A stretch of 64,000 nt of DNA. Origin: Benincasa hispida. Lineage: Eukaryota > Streptophyta > Magnoliopsida > Cucurbitales > Cucurbitaceae. The translations under genes were made by a program, and so were the position numbers. Position 1 is the first letter of the stretch. Each line of letters begins with the position of its first letter. Location: contig NC_052357.1 in assembly GCF_009727055.1 (NCBI RefSeq), positions 82,589,086-82,653,085 on the forward strand. Direction: 5' to 3'. The notes beneath the pieces were generated by a model. The model made no database searches and was not told the DNA's origin. It saw only the letters and a list, made by a program, of their open reading frames with translations. This document shows, one piece after another, positions 35,519 through 47,216 of the stretch.

Positions 35519-36886
35519 TGTCACACCCTGCCCCGAGCCCGCCTCTTGAGCCCGAGGGGAGGTGTGAAGGACCGCAAATACCACCCTTTTGTGATACTTA
35601 CTCCCCATCTGAACCTCTTTACTCTCATAAAACTTTAAGCCAAAGATGTAAACAATAACTGTTTGATTAAACCCATTTTATTACAAACAGTATAACGTTT
35701 ATACAACTATCAGGCTTAACTACAATGTTTACATCAATAACTCTAAAAACCGGAAGTTTGACTTTGGCTGTGACAGACCTTGACCTTAGTAGCACCCTGG
35801 AACTCCTCACCTTTCGCTACCTAGGAAGAAAACATGAAAGAAAAGAACGAGTTTCAAGAAGCTCAGTGAGTGGTAAACAACTTCTAGAGTCTATTTCAAT
35901 TCATAATAATACAAGCATATCACAAATACGAGGTTACATTCAAACCTCAGCCTTGAATGAGTCTGTTCTCAACTCTATCTACACACACGGTAGATAGTTA
36001 AACTGATACTACTTATAATGAGTCTGTTCTCAAACTCTACCTACACACACGGTAAATAGTTAACTGATACTAATCATAAATGCATACTCCCCTGCGTTCC
36101 CTATGTGCACATAGATTCCCGCTTATGGGCACAGGGGATTCTTCTTACAGGCTCAGGAACTAGACCTCTCGATTCCCTGACCATCCCGTGAGGTTCTGCT
36201 TCTGGGCTCAGGAACTAGGTCTATTGACCCTCTAACCATCCCGTTCACATATTCTCATTCTTATTCTAATTACTCATTCATATCATAAGCATATACATAT
36301 ACTCTATGAGATATATACTTAAGACTTAAAGGAAATTACCACTCACCTTGGTAAGGTAGGAACCTTCCTCTCTAGAAGTTCCTTGGTTTCCTCAAGCTCC
36401 CTTTTGAACCCCAAAATTCCAGATTCAACTACAAGTTTTGATTACTTGTCATTCTAAGCCTTATTTTGAGACACTTCCTTCTACAAACATGTTTTAAAAT
36501 GTCTCAGGAAGCTTTCCTTAAAATCTAAGCTCAGAAATCCTTGTGATTTGGCTGGAATCCTCAAATCATCAAGATTGGCCGAAGCTTACCCCAGAGCTCG
36601 ACCCTTCTGTATTTTCTTCACCCTCCAGCCTGATTCCTTGGAGATTCTTCTCCAGTAGCCCTACCTTGAAAACCAGACTCTTAGAGCTTTTCAGGTGGCT
36701 TTGAAATCACTCAAAATGCACGAGTATTTGTCATCCCAAGTTGATGCTACTTTCAGACTTCACTGTCCGACAACATCACCTCTTCTTGGAACCTCTTCTG
36801 AAACTACTCTCAAACACTCTTCCTAATGTTTTTCAAGAGGATTTCAGGTTATAAACTGAAGAAACACCTTGTGGTGGTATTTATAG
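35519..36886 (-). mobile_element. Reverse-strand LTR, truncated by gypsy insertion
   Basis: It begins (plus strand) with tgtcacacc and follows the same course as 19513-20730: gaccttgaccttagtagcac, caagaagctcagtgagtggt, ccatcccgtgaggttctgct, ggtaaggtaggaacc, and finally gtggtggtatttataggct. A local duplication is seen at 35955-36060 (gagtctgttctcaaactcta twice). It breaks off at 36886 where gypsy sequence begins. A short piece (48997-49048) on the far side of the gypsy element matches the same LTR near 21230-21270, so the LTR was probably the insertion target and then partly deleted. Confidence 0.65.
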
Positions 36887-36923
36887 GCTGGGAAAATAAA
36901 CTTGTCCACTTGCACGAGAACAT
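36887..36923. repeat. 37-bp protease-region fragment at the element's edge
   Basis: The 37 bases starting gctgggaaaataaacttgtc are identical to 46821-46857 inside the protease region of the same element. Here they sit between the older host LTR (ending ...tttataggct) and the truncated gypsy LTR. A boundary of this kind is not produced by normal integration. Confidence 0.85.
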
Positions 36924-38464
36924 TTTGGTATTTAAAAGTGTGGTTTGTACAAGTAAATAAATTGTGGTAAAAGAAAGTAAGCAGTAAAAATGCGATAGTA
37001 AAATGAAATACAATAAACCTAAGCTAGATGATACAAGATAGAAGCTCATGATACAAAATGCTGGGGTCAAGGCTGGCTGCGAAGGTTATGCATAGAACGT
37101 GGAATGCAGCGATAAGTCTTATGAACAGAATAGAAAGAGAAAGATAAATAATATAAACAACGAAAGTTCTCAATTGCGTTGAAGCTAGAAATACTATTCC
37201 ACTCTTCTCTTGGCGTACACCTTTCAGTGATCGGCCACGCTCCCACATGTTTATGGTGAGATAGAGACTAGCGTAATGAACGCAAGGTTGCTTCCATGTT
37301 TGGAAGTACTACTCGCTTTAGTTAACACATTCTTCTAATCTTCTCTCGATAGATCAGAATAGTATCTTCACTTCTGCTCTCACAGGTGAAGATGTTGTCT
37401 AGCATGCCTTAACTAAATGCATTTTATACCTTTCACACAGATTAAGTACTTGTTTGATTCACATTAACTATCAGATGATTAAAAAGACATCATGGAGAAA
37501 GTGATTAATGGAGGAACAAAAATAGACAGAGAATGGTATATGAAAGCTATCAAAACATTTAATATGTCTATTAAGCGTTTGATATATGGTGTGTGAATGA
37601 GGAGATAATGAGAAAGTGAAATACAACGATGAAAGAAATAGAATAGATACAAACAAGCGCCAATGTCTTGGCACCTATTCGATGGAGATCTGCTTGTCGG
37701 ATAGGATAGATTTGATGGTAGGAAGAGCTTCCCTATCAGGCTTGCTCAACCGGTAGCAGGGGTCTTTACATAGAGCTTCAAATCGGGTATTTGGTAGAAT
37801 AGATTTGAGACTCACCTCTCGACCTTGTCTCGTCTTCTTCCCGGATTTCTTCAATTAAGCATTAAGCTCAGCCTTTTCTCTCAACACTTTAGCAGCAATT
37901 CACCCCATATCAAGTAGCATAAGTTTTCTCTGAAATCTATGGGGTATTTATATGTGCAGGTCTTTGACTCCGGCCTTGTGGTCCCCATGGTAATTCTGAA
38001 GATGGGGGGATATTATTCCTTCTGTTATGCAATCAGACCGTTAGTTGTACACGTGTCTCAATCCTCCGATTTTGTGTTACTCAGTTGCATCTTTCGATCA
38101 TGAGTTCGCATGCGTTGTTGTTTTTATTACTGCATGTGGTTGAAAGTCAGCTTGGATCGACTGTTGCATTGCGCCGTCATTGCGGTAATCGTCTCTTCAT
38201 TATTGATTGACAGCCGCAATGTGACAAAGATGCATTGATCAGCTTCTCGTGAGCCTTGAGCGCAAGCGGTGACTTGGTTTCTTGCAAAACAGAGTAAAAT
38301 TCGGCTTGTCTTCCATCCTTATGGCGTTAGTAGGTGTAATTGCGATCATTTATAATTATTGTAATTCTAAGTTAATTTTCATACAATCGGTGCATATTCA
38401 CTAACTTTTGCCCGCAATATCTAGATAAGGTGACATAAATAACTTGTATTTCTACAAGTTATCA
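36924..38464 (-). mobile_element. 3' LTR of the reverse-strand gypsy element, end truncated
   Basis: On the minus strand it starts TGATAACTTGTAGAAATAC (38464) and follows the 5' LTR (47217-48996) closely until about 36926, where the terminal 235 bases are lacking. The two LTRs differ by scattered changes and by a block around 37385-37480 that is replaced in the 5' LTR by a sequence resembling the copia LTR (see 47908-47981). Confidence 0.8.
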
Positions 38465-38477
38465 CACCCCCAAATTT
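38465..38477 (-). other. Polypurine tract of the gypsy element
   Basis: On the minus strand aaatttgggggtg lies directly against the 3' LTR start TGATAACTTG. The same 13 bases precede the 3' LTR of the plus-strand element at 63183-63195, which confirms both the boundary and the family relationship. Confidence 0.8.
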
Positions 38478-40104
38478 AGATATATGCTTGTCCTCAAGCA
38501 TATCTTCTACTAAGGCAATCATGCTAAATTCCTATCCTATATTTTTACAAGCCCTACTTTATTCTTCTTATATGACAAAGTTCTGCTAAAAGATGCTTTT
38601 CTAGTTTTCAAAATAGAATGTTTATCTCTTCTTTGTCAAGATGTTTCTATATGCGGTGAGCAAAACTTTGCGTCATTTATTTATTTAGAGACTGTTGGTC
38701 ATGGTTACACTCTTCGTTTTGGCTTATTCCCACGGGTGTCATGTGGACATCCAACTACAGTTGTGTGCCAATTTCAAATTTAACTCATGACATTCAGAGG
38801 AGTTATCTCTTGCATTCTATTATTTTTTTCTTTCCATACTGCGTTGTTCTTGGAAACCCACCTTCGTTTTGGCTTGCTCCTACGGGTGTCATACGAACAT
38901 CCAACTACGAGCAGGCTCCTTTCACAACTGAACTCTTATCAGGTTGGGACAGTTTTGAGGTTTTTACTTGTGCTGACATTGGAGTTTTGCAATTTTTTTT
39001 TATATGAAAAATGGATGCATTTTGTTTTAGTACTGCATAATCTTGATCTCATCTGCTCAGACCTTCCTCACCCCCAAATTTAAAGATGAGCAAGGTCTTC
39101 ATTGTGTTATTTGGATAGATTAGACAAACACTTAGAAGAAAATTTCAAAAAGAAGGTTTGGGCAAAACTTTGAAAGATAAAAGGTAAAGTACTGCTAGAC
39201 GAAGAATTAACTAAGTGTTAGTCAGAAGTTACTAAGTATGGGAAATGTTTCTAAGTATAAACATATAATACATCATAGCAACGCAATGAAGATCGTAAGA
39301 ATAAAAGATTAAGAACATCACAAAAATTAACAAAGGGAGATAAAAAAAAAGGCACAGGTAAAAAGTAGAGTGAATCATGTACTCTAATTGTATTGAATAT
39401 TAACAAAGTGTACAAATAAGTAGAAATGAACGCAATACAAAATTTTCTTTTACCTGTACAAGAGTCAAAAAATTTGATTAACTTACAAATTTGATTCAGA
39501 AGGATGCACGATTAAGATTCGCACCCTGCTTTCAATGAATGCAGATACATTTTTGCCAAGGACGGGGAACACACATACATCCCTACAACACACCCCTTAA
39601 CTAAACACATTTATGGAGGGTACCTCGATGTAGTGCATTTAGCTAAGGACGAACAAAGGACATATACGAGTGCAACACACCCCACACCGCAATGCATTTG
39701 GGTGTATTGGATGCACAGTGTTTCTTGGTACCTCTTGCTACACCCATCATCTCATTACACACCAGTGTACTTTCCTTTCTCTTTACTTCATCAAAAATGC
39801 AAGTCAAAAAGACTTTGTGGTGATTCATCAAATCATTCACACAAATTATACGACATGCACTACTAAATTTAAGGTATGGAAATACATGATAGAAATACAT
39901 GCAAAATTAAATTGGAAGGAAATAAAAAAAGCATTGAAGACTAATCCTACTAGACAGTAATTAACGTAATTTAGAAAACGGTAAAAGAAAGCTGTAAGAA
40001 AGAAAGTAAACATAAATAGGGAAGCTGATAGAAAGAAGTTCTTAGAATTACCACAATCATTCCCTCTGCAAGCGGTTTAATCTCGCTTGCCCAAGTCAAT
40101 GGTG
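38478..40104 (-). other. 3' non-coding region of the gypsy element
   Basis: Between the integrase stop and the polypurine tract there is no domain I recognise. Two similar blocks with cttcgttttggctt and cccacgggtgtcatg / cctacgggtgtcatac (about 38715-38760 and 38865-38910) form a direct repeat. Around 39520-39760 cgcaccctg/aaggac-type phrases recur about every 60 bases. Small open frames here are not convincing. The plus-strand relative at 61425-63182 has the same organisation. Confidence 0.6.
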
Positions 40105-43100
40105 TCCATGCGTCGATCGAAGTCGCCCTCATAGTAGGGCTTAATCTACTGACCATTGACTTTGAATGCGTTGTTCCAGTCTAAAGTTGTTAGTTCCACT
40201 ATGCTGTGAGGAAAGATTGTCTTGATTCGGAATGGCCCAGACCAGCGAAACTTCAACTTTCCTGGGAACAATCGCAAACGTGCGTTGAATAGTAATACCT
40301 GTTGACTTTCGGTGAGTGTTCGGTCATTTATGTGGTTGTCATGCCATTTCTTTGTTTTCTCCTTATATATCTTGGCATTTTCATGGCATCCCTTCGCCAT
40401 TCGACCAACAGATTCAATTGCAGTTTCCAGGCTTTTCCCGCACTGGCTAAATCAAACTTCAGCTTCTTGCATGCCCATATCGCCTTATGTTCCAACTCAA
40501 GTGGCAAATGACAAGCTTTTCCAAAGCCAGGGCATATGGGACATGCCAATTGGTGTTTATAAGTAGTGCTATATGCCACATGTGCTTCATCAAGACTTAG
40601 GTACCAATCCTTCCTGGAAGTATTGACTACCTTCTCCAAGATAGTTTTGATCTTTCTTAGAAAATATCTATGCCCATTAGTATCTGCTGGGTGATAAGCA
40701 GATGCACTCAATGGCTGACGGTTGAAATTAGTCAACAGGTTGGCAATTATGCAGTTGATAAAGTGGAGAGCCCTCATCATTTGATTAAGGCCCGTGGCAT
40801 CCTATCAAGCAAAAATGTTCTTCTTTCGAAACTTCGCCACTGTGCCGTGCATCATTCTTGGCACATACGATGGCCTCAACCCATTTTTGATAGGTTAAGT
40901 CAACGCAAACCAGAATTATATTTGGATTGACCTTTGGATGGTGAGAATCTGGAGGCCGCAATGAAGGTCATGTTCGCCCAAACGCATGCAATAGTAATCG
41001 ACTTCTAAGAGTATGTATGGGTTAATGGACATTTCATCTTTCTTTAGACATACTTCCCAGTCCTCTGGCACACCGTGTGGCTGTCGATGGTCGACCCGTA
41101 AATCGCAGGCATAAACTTATACTATAGTCCATTGGCTTGACGGTTACCTGGACTTACCTGCAACCATCTTTAAGGTTGTTCTGCTAAGTTGTACGTTCGA
41201 TTATGCTGTGTGAGGAGATATGATTGTCTTGATTCGGAATGGCCGACAGACAGAACGAAACTTCAGCTTTCCATGGGAAAATCGCAAACGTGCGTTGAAT
41301 AAGTAATAGCCTGTTGACTTTTGAATGTTCGAGTGCAGCAAGTTATGTGGTTGTCATGTAGACCCATTCAGCAATTCTTCTCTGCGTTTGAGTGCTCCTA
41401 TAGATATCTTAGGAATTTGTATCTTGGCATACTGTACCTTCGCTGCATTTCGACCCAACTGATCAATTGCCAGTTTCCAAGGGCTTTCTCGCGAGCGCCA
41501 CTGGCTAAAATCCAAAGCTTCAGCTGCTATATCAATTTCGCGCGTATGGCCCATCCGCGATCTCGCGCGCTCTATTATGTTGCTGCAACTCAAGTGCAAA
41601 TTGACATGCTTTGTCCAAAAGCCAGGGGACAGATAAGCTGATGTACGATACCAATGGTGTTGTGTTATACCGTGAGGAGAGGCACCACAGGTATGTACTA
41701 TACGCATCCTCACAGTGTTCAATCAAGCATGAGGTGAAACCAAAGCCCTTACCTGAGATATTGACTACCTCACTCGACAAAATAAGTCTTGTGACTCTTA
41801 TCGCGCACGGGAGATAGAGTCTACGCTATACGCCTCCGACGATCTATAGTGTGCTAGGCGTGTGATAAGCAGATGCAACTCAATGGCTGACGTTGAATTT
41901 TAGTCAACAGTTGGACAAATCAATATGCGAATTAGATGAAAGTGGTAGTGACGCCCATCATAATATGATATAATGCGCCGACGTTGGGCGAGTACATCCA
42001 GTTGATCTAAGAGCACGAGGCACGAGATGCTTTTTTCCTTCAAAACTATCGCGCGATCTCTCGAAAAGATCTGAGCGTGGACACATCCTGCAGCGCGATC
42101 CTTAATCAGAAGTGTAGGGATCGAGATTAACTAAGCGTAGCGTAGTCTCTTTACACCTCACCGATTTTGCGAGAGTAGGTAATCAACCGCAACCAGAATA
42201 TATTCAATGACCTTTGTAATGGTAGAAATGAGCCCATGAAGTCAATTCCCCAAACGTCAAATAATTCGACTCTCTAAGATTGATGTAATGAAATTTCATT
42301 CTTTTAGACATATCCCCGTCCTCTGACACCTGCGTCGATCGAAGTCGCCCCATAGAGTTAACTCTACCTGAAGGCCGAACCTAACAAGCAAGGTGTGAGT
42401 GTAGACTTTTGAAAATTCGCTTGTNNNNNNNNNNNNNNNNNNNNNNNNNTTCAACCCATTTGATAGGTAATCAACCGCAACCAGAATTATATTAATGACC
42501 TATTGGATGGTAGTAAATGAGCCCATGAAGTCAATTCCCACATAACGTCAAATAATTCGACTTCTAAGATTGATGTTAATGGGAATTTTCATTTCTTTTA
42601 GACATATCCCCGTCCTCTGACACCTGCGTCGATCGAAGTCGCCCTCATAGTAGGGCTTAATCTTACTGACCAATTGAACTTTGAATGCGTTGTTCCTGTC
42701 TAAAGTTGTATGTTCCACATGCTGTGAGAGAAAGATTGTCTTATATTCGTATGGCCCAGGACCAGCGAAACTTCAGCTTTTCTTGGAACATCGCAGAACG
42801 TGCGTTGAATAGTAAATACCTGTTGACTTTTGCAATGTTCGGTATTTATGTGGTTGTCATGCATTTCTTTGGTTTTCTCCTTATATATCATGGCATTTTC
42901 ATGCATCCCTTTCGCCATTCGACCCACTGATTCAATTGCAGTTTCCAGGCTTTTCCCGCACTGGCTAAATCAAACTTCAGCTCTCTGCATGCCCATATCG
43001 CCTTATGTTCCAACTCAAGTGGCAAATGACAAGCTTTTTCCAAGACCAGGGCATATGGGGACATGCCAATTGTGTTTAATAAGCTAGTGCTATATGCCAC

Positions 43101-44520
43101 AGTGCTTCATACAGATTAAGTGGACCAATCCTTCCGGGAAGTATTGACTACCTTCTCCAAGATAGTTTTGATCTTTCTTTTAGAAATATCTACCTGCCCA
43201 TTAGTCTGTGGGTGATAAGCAGATGCAACTCAATGGCTGACGTTGAATTAGTCAACAGGTTGGCAATTATGCAGTTGATAAAGTGAGAGCGCCTCATCAT
43301 TGATTAAGGCCCGTGGCGTACCTATCAAGCAAAAATGATTCTTCTTTCAGAAACTTCGCCACTGTGGCCGCATCATTCTTGGCATATCGATGGCCTCAAC
43401 CCATTTGATAGGTAATCAACCGCAAACCAGAAATATATTGATGACCTTTGGAGGATGGAAAATGAGCCCATGAAGGTCATATTCCCCAAACGTCAATAAT
43501 TCGAACTTCTAAGATTGATGTAATAATGGAATTTCATTTCTTTTAGACATATTCCCGTCTCTGACACCTGCGTCGATCGAAGTCGCGCCTCATAGTAGGG
43601 CTTAAATCTAACTGACCATTGACTTTGAATGGTTGTTCCTGTCTAAAGTTGTTAGTTCCACTATGCTGTGAGGAAAGATTGTCTTGATTCGGAATGGCCC
43701 AGACCAGCGAAACTTCAGCTTTCCTGGGAACAATCGCAAACGTGCCTTGAATAGTAATACCTGTTGACTTTTGAATGTTCAGTCATTTATGTGGTTGTCC
43801 ATGCCATTTCTTTGTTTCTCCTTATATAATCTTGGCATTTTCATGGCATGTCTTCGCATTTCAACAACTGATTCAATTGCAGTTTCCAGGCTTTTCCCGC
43901 ACTGGCTAAATCAAACTTCAGCTTCTTGCATGTCCATATCGCCTATGTTCCACAACTCAAGGTGGCAAAAATGAACAAGCTTTTCAAAGACCAGGGCATA
44001 TGGGGACATGACCATTGGTGATTATAAGCAGTGCTATATGCCACAGTGCTTCATCAAGCTTAAGTGACCAATCTTCCTGGAAGTATTGACTACCTTCTCC
44101 AGATAGTTTTGATCTTTTCTGTAGAAATCTCTAACCTCGCCCATTAGTCTGTGGGTGATAAGCAGATGCAACTCGAATGGCCTGAACGGATACGTTGAAT
44201 TTAGTCAACAGGTTGGCAATTATGCAGTTGATAAAGTGAGAGCCCTCATCATTGATTAAGGCCCGTGGCGTCCTATCAAGCAAAAATGTTCTTCTTCAGA
44301 AACTTCGCCACTGTGGCCGCATCATTCTTGGCATATGCGATGGCCTCAACCCATTTTGATAGGTAATCAATCGCAACCAGAATATATTGATGACCTTTGG
44401 ATGGTGGAAATGAGCCCATGAAGTCAATTCCCCAAACGTCAAATAATTCCACTTCTAAGATTGATGTTAATGGAATTTCATTTCTTTTAGACATATTCCC
44501 CGTCCTCTGACACCTGTCGC
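40105..44520 (-). repeat. Tandemly repeated integrase segment, about 943-bp unit
   Basis: The integrase core and C-terminal coding sequence recurs head to tail. The junction phrase cacctgcgtcgatcgaagtc occurs near 42324, 42624 and 43566, and the original end (gcgtcgatcgaagtc) near 40111. Units: 43567-44510 and 42625-43567 (each about 943 bp), a fragment 42450-42625 just after a gap, a strongly degraded unit 41075-42330, and the terminal unit 40105-41070, which keeps the natural 3' end. Each junction joins the last codons of integrase (YYEGDFDR) to the CQRTGNMSKRNE region, sharing a few bases at the joint. Copies contain many single-base insertions and deletions, so none reads through. Confidence 0.75.
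42425..42449. other. Assembly gap of 25 N
   Basis: Undetermined bases within the tandem integrase repeats. The sequence left of it (from about 41000) is unusually rich in indels relative to the other copies, which suggests unpolished or collapsed assembly, so copy number here is unreliable. Confidence 0.95.
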
Positions 44521-44860
44521 ATTGCACAACATGGGCACGGGCATCCTTAAACAGTGCTGGCTAGAAGTAGCCACACTATAAGACCTTTGTTGCAGTCTTT
44601 TGCCCCCCAAAATGTCCTCCATACGGGGACTCATGATAAAACTCTAAAATGTGCTTGGCTTCATGCTCAGGAACACATCGACGTAATATATGATCAGGTC
44701 TTTGTCGATATAGGAATGGATCGTCCCAGATATAAAATTTAGCATCATGTTTTAGCTTCTTCTTCTGCTGGTATGTATAGTCATCCGGTATTTGATCACA
44801 AACTATGAAGTTTACTATGTCCACATACCATGGAACATTAATGTCTACTGCCATCAGCAG
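43567..44860 (-). pseudogene. Gypsy integrase (zinc-binding and core domain)
   Basis: From the upstream side: zinc-binding part with HILEFYHESPYGGHFGG (44700-44620 region) and CDRCQRTGNMS (about 44525), core with GIDFMGSFPPSKGHQYILVA (first Asp, about 44450) and, after a frame break near 44276, INDEGSHF (second Asp). The C-terminal part follows in the repeated unit. Stops interrupt the link between zinc finger and core (near 44580 and 44565). The enzyme would insert the retrotransposon cDNA in the nucleus. It continues without a break in frame from RNase H. Confidence 0.75.
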
Positions 44861-44899
44861 CTCATCGGGGAATCTCTCCTCAATATCTTTTTTTGTCCC

Positions 44900-45459
44900 T
44901 TGAACCTCCTAATTTTCCAATCTTGACAAATGATTTGCCACTTGGTTCTCGATGCCCTTCCGGTCTTTAATCTCTAGGTTAAACTCTTGCAGGAGTAACA
45001 CCCACCGAATAAGCCTCACTTTTGCATCCTTCTTCGTCATTAAATACTTAATCGCAGAATGATCCGTATACACCACCACGTTTGTTCCGATTAAGTACTG
45101 TCAAAACTTCTTCAGTGCGAATACCACTACGAGCATTTCCTTTTTTGTGGTCATATAGTTCTCCTGCGCATCGTTCAGTGTTTTGCTTGCATAATAAATA
45201 GGATGCAATACCTTATCCTTGTGCTGACTCAAAACTACGCCCACAACATATCCGCTATCATCGCACATCAATGCAAATGGTTGCGTCCAATCTTGCGCAA
45301 TCAAAATAGGTGCGGAGATGAGTGCATCTTTCAAGGTGTTAAATGCTTTGGTGCAGGCATCGTCAAAATTATACTTGCGGTCAGCTTCAAGGAGTGCACT
45401 TAGAGGTCTTGCGATCTGGGAGGAAGTTGCAAATAAATCTTCTATAAAACCCAGCATGT
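44900..45459 (-). pseudogene. Gypsy RNase H domain
   Basis: Recognisable blocks are RPLSALLEADRKYNFDDAC, FALMCDDSGYVVGVVLSQH, PIYYASKTLNDAQENY and KEMLVVVFALKKF, followed after a stop near 45101 by [19 protein letters not shown] and [18 protein letters not shown]. This is the gypsy-type RNase H that follows RT. A frame change near 45460 separates it from RT; a second stop lies near 44910. Confidence 0.75.
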
Positions 45460-46400
45460 CCCAGAAAGCTCCTAAGTGTTTTTATGTTCATCGATGGGGG
45501 CAATTTGGAGATTGTGTCGATCTTTGCCTGATCAACTTCCAATCCTGCCTTGGAGATTTTATGACTCAGAACTATTGTTTCTTCCATTATAAAGTGGCAT
45601 TTTTCCTAGTTCAAAACAAGATTTGTTACCACGCATCTCTTTAAGACTTTTTCAAGGTTAGACAAACAGAAGTCATAATTACTGCCGAAGACTGAGAAAT
45701 CATCCATGAATACCTCGACTGACTCCTCCAAGTAATCTGAGAATATTGCTATCATGCATCGTTGAAAAGTGCCTGGTGCATTACAGAGTCCAAATGGCAT
45801 GCTTCGGAATGCAAACGTACCAAATGGGCACGTGAAAGTTGTCTTGTCTTAGTCCTCCAGCGCAATTTCTATTTGGTTATACCCTGAATAGCCATCAAGA
45901 AAGTAGAAAAATTCATTCCCCACAAGTCTGTCTAACATCTGATCAATGAACAAGAGTAGAAAGTGGTCCTTTTTAGTGGCCAAATTCAACTTGCGATAAT
46001 CCATGCAAATTCTACACCCCGTAATCGTCCTTGTGGGAATCAATTCATTCTTGTCATTAGTGATGACTGTCATCCCCCCTTTCTTCAGAACACACTACAC
46101 TAGACTCACCCAGTTGCTATCAGATATCGGGTAGATGACACCTTCGTCTAGCCACTTTACTATTTCCTTCTTCACGACTTCCCTCATGGCAGGGTTCAAG
46201 CGGCGTTGCCTTTCTACTGATCCAGTCTATCCTTCTTCTAGACGAATCTTGTGCATACAATACGAGGGACTAATTCCTCAAATGTCTGCCAACGTCCATC
46301 CTAAGGCCTTTGCGTTATTTCTTAGGATCTGCATGAGAGCATCTTCTTTCTCCTTATTTAGCGATGCAAAAATGATAACCGGTAACGTGTCGTTACTTCC
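45460..46400 (-). pseudogene. Gypsy reverse transcriptase domain
   Basis: Key motifs: CRICMDYRKLNLATKKDHF, FFYFLDGYSGYNQIEIALED, RSMPFGLCNAPGTFQRCM, and the catalytic EVFMDDFSVFGSN (FMDD box at about 45700). Stops interrupt it just before DKTT (near 45848) and after NLVLN (near 45605). The N-terminal part (46100-46400) is decayed. One polypeptide frame runs through to about 45460. Confidence 0.78.
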
Positions 46401-46639
46401 TAAGTAAGCATACCTAAGGTGCACAGGCAACGACTTTAACTCTAGCACAGGTGGTTCTTCCAGAGATGGCTTAATGCGCTGTGAAGTTCATTCAGACAAC
46501 TTGAGTGGTTCGAAATTAGCTTCCACATAAATTGTGGCACAGTCCTCCTCCACTATTGCGCCGATTTCACATTTTTTTCCTCCAGCCCCTTCAGGGGGTC
46601 GTGCCAATGTCTTTCCCGTAGTTCCTCGATATATTGGTT

Positions 46640-47065
46640 TTATATATCACCTGGGTACTTTAACGCATTAAATACATTGAATTTTACTTCCTGATCGTTG
46701 ACTCTGATGGTTAATTCTCTTTTCTACACATCGATCAACGCTCGCTCTGTGGCGAGAAATGGGCGACCCAAGATGATAGGAATTTCTCTATCGGCTTCAC
46801 AATCCAATATGACAAAGTCTGCTGGGAAAATAAACTTGTCCACTTGCACGAGAACATCTTCTATCTTGCCCTTAGGAAGCTTTATCGATCTATCGGCCAG
46901 CTGTAATGTGATCGTGGTTGGTTTTGCTTCGCCGATATCCAGCTTCTTAAAAATTGACAAGGGCATCAATTTTATGCTTGCCCCTAAATCGAACAGCGCG
47001 TTCTCGACCATATTCCATCCTATCGTGCAAGACAGTGTAAAGGTCCCAGGGTTCTTCATTTTAGT
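46640..47065 (-). pseudogene. Gypsy aspartic protease and adjoining region
   Basis: [18 protein letters not shown] is the protease active-site region (D-x-G-A, normal for Athila/Tat elements). It is followed by [34 protein letters not shown] and [18 protein letters not shown]. The conserved run reaches about 46724 and continues more weakly to 46640. It is cut off upstream by a single undetermined base (47066). Gag would be expected between here and the primer site but is absent. Confidence 0.75.
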
Positions 47066-47066
47066 N

Positions 47067-47145
47067 ACTTGCACGAGAACATCTTCTATCTTGCCCTTAG
47101 GAAGCTTTATCGATCTATCGGCCAGCTGTAATGTGATCGTGGTTG
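47067..47145. repeat. 79-bp duplication of protease sequence
   Basis: The 79 bases starting acttgcacgagaacatcttc are identical to 46842-46920. The copy is bounded by the single N at 47066 on one side and by the tRNA-like sequence on the other, with gttg shared at the latter junction. Confidence 0.9.
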
Positions 47146-47210
47146 TATAGTGGTAAGTATTCCCCCCTGTCACACGGGTGACCCGGGTTCGATCCCCGGC
47201 AATGGTGCCA
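47145..47210 (-). other. Primer-binding site extended into a tRNA-Asp-like sequence
   Basis: On the minus strand, TGGCACCATTGCCGGGGA (47210 downward) is the tRNA-Asp-type primer site, 6 bases from the LTR end at 47217. The match does not stop after about 18 bases but continues through the whole T-arm, anticodon arm (loop ctgtcac, anticodon GTC) and D-arm (tatagtggtaag) of a plant tRNA-Asp, read on the plus strand from 47145 to 47210 and ending in cca. Against a standard plant tRNA-Asp the anticodon stem has two changes that break pairs (ccccc/acggg instead of cccgc/gcggg), and three bases (tag) are missing before the D-arm, so I do not expect a working tRNA gene. Confidence 0.75.
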
Positions 47211-47216
47211 TAAACT

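Noticed and set aside
39633..39960. Several overlapping short frames on both strands
   Set aside because: They lie in the non-coding 3' region of the gypsy element and are not conserved in the relative at 61425-63182.
46135..46407. 90-residue plus-strand frame
   Set aside because: It is antisense to the decayed reverse transcriptase region and has no family resemblance.
47139..47210. Functional tRNA-Asp(GTC) gene
   Set aside because: The anticodon stem has two broken pairs, bases are missing before the D-arm, and the position is that of a retrotransposon primer site.
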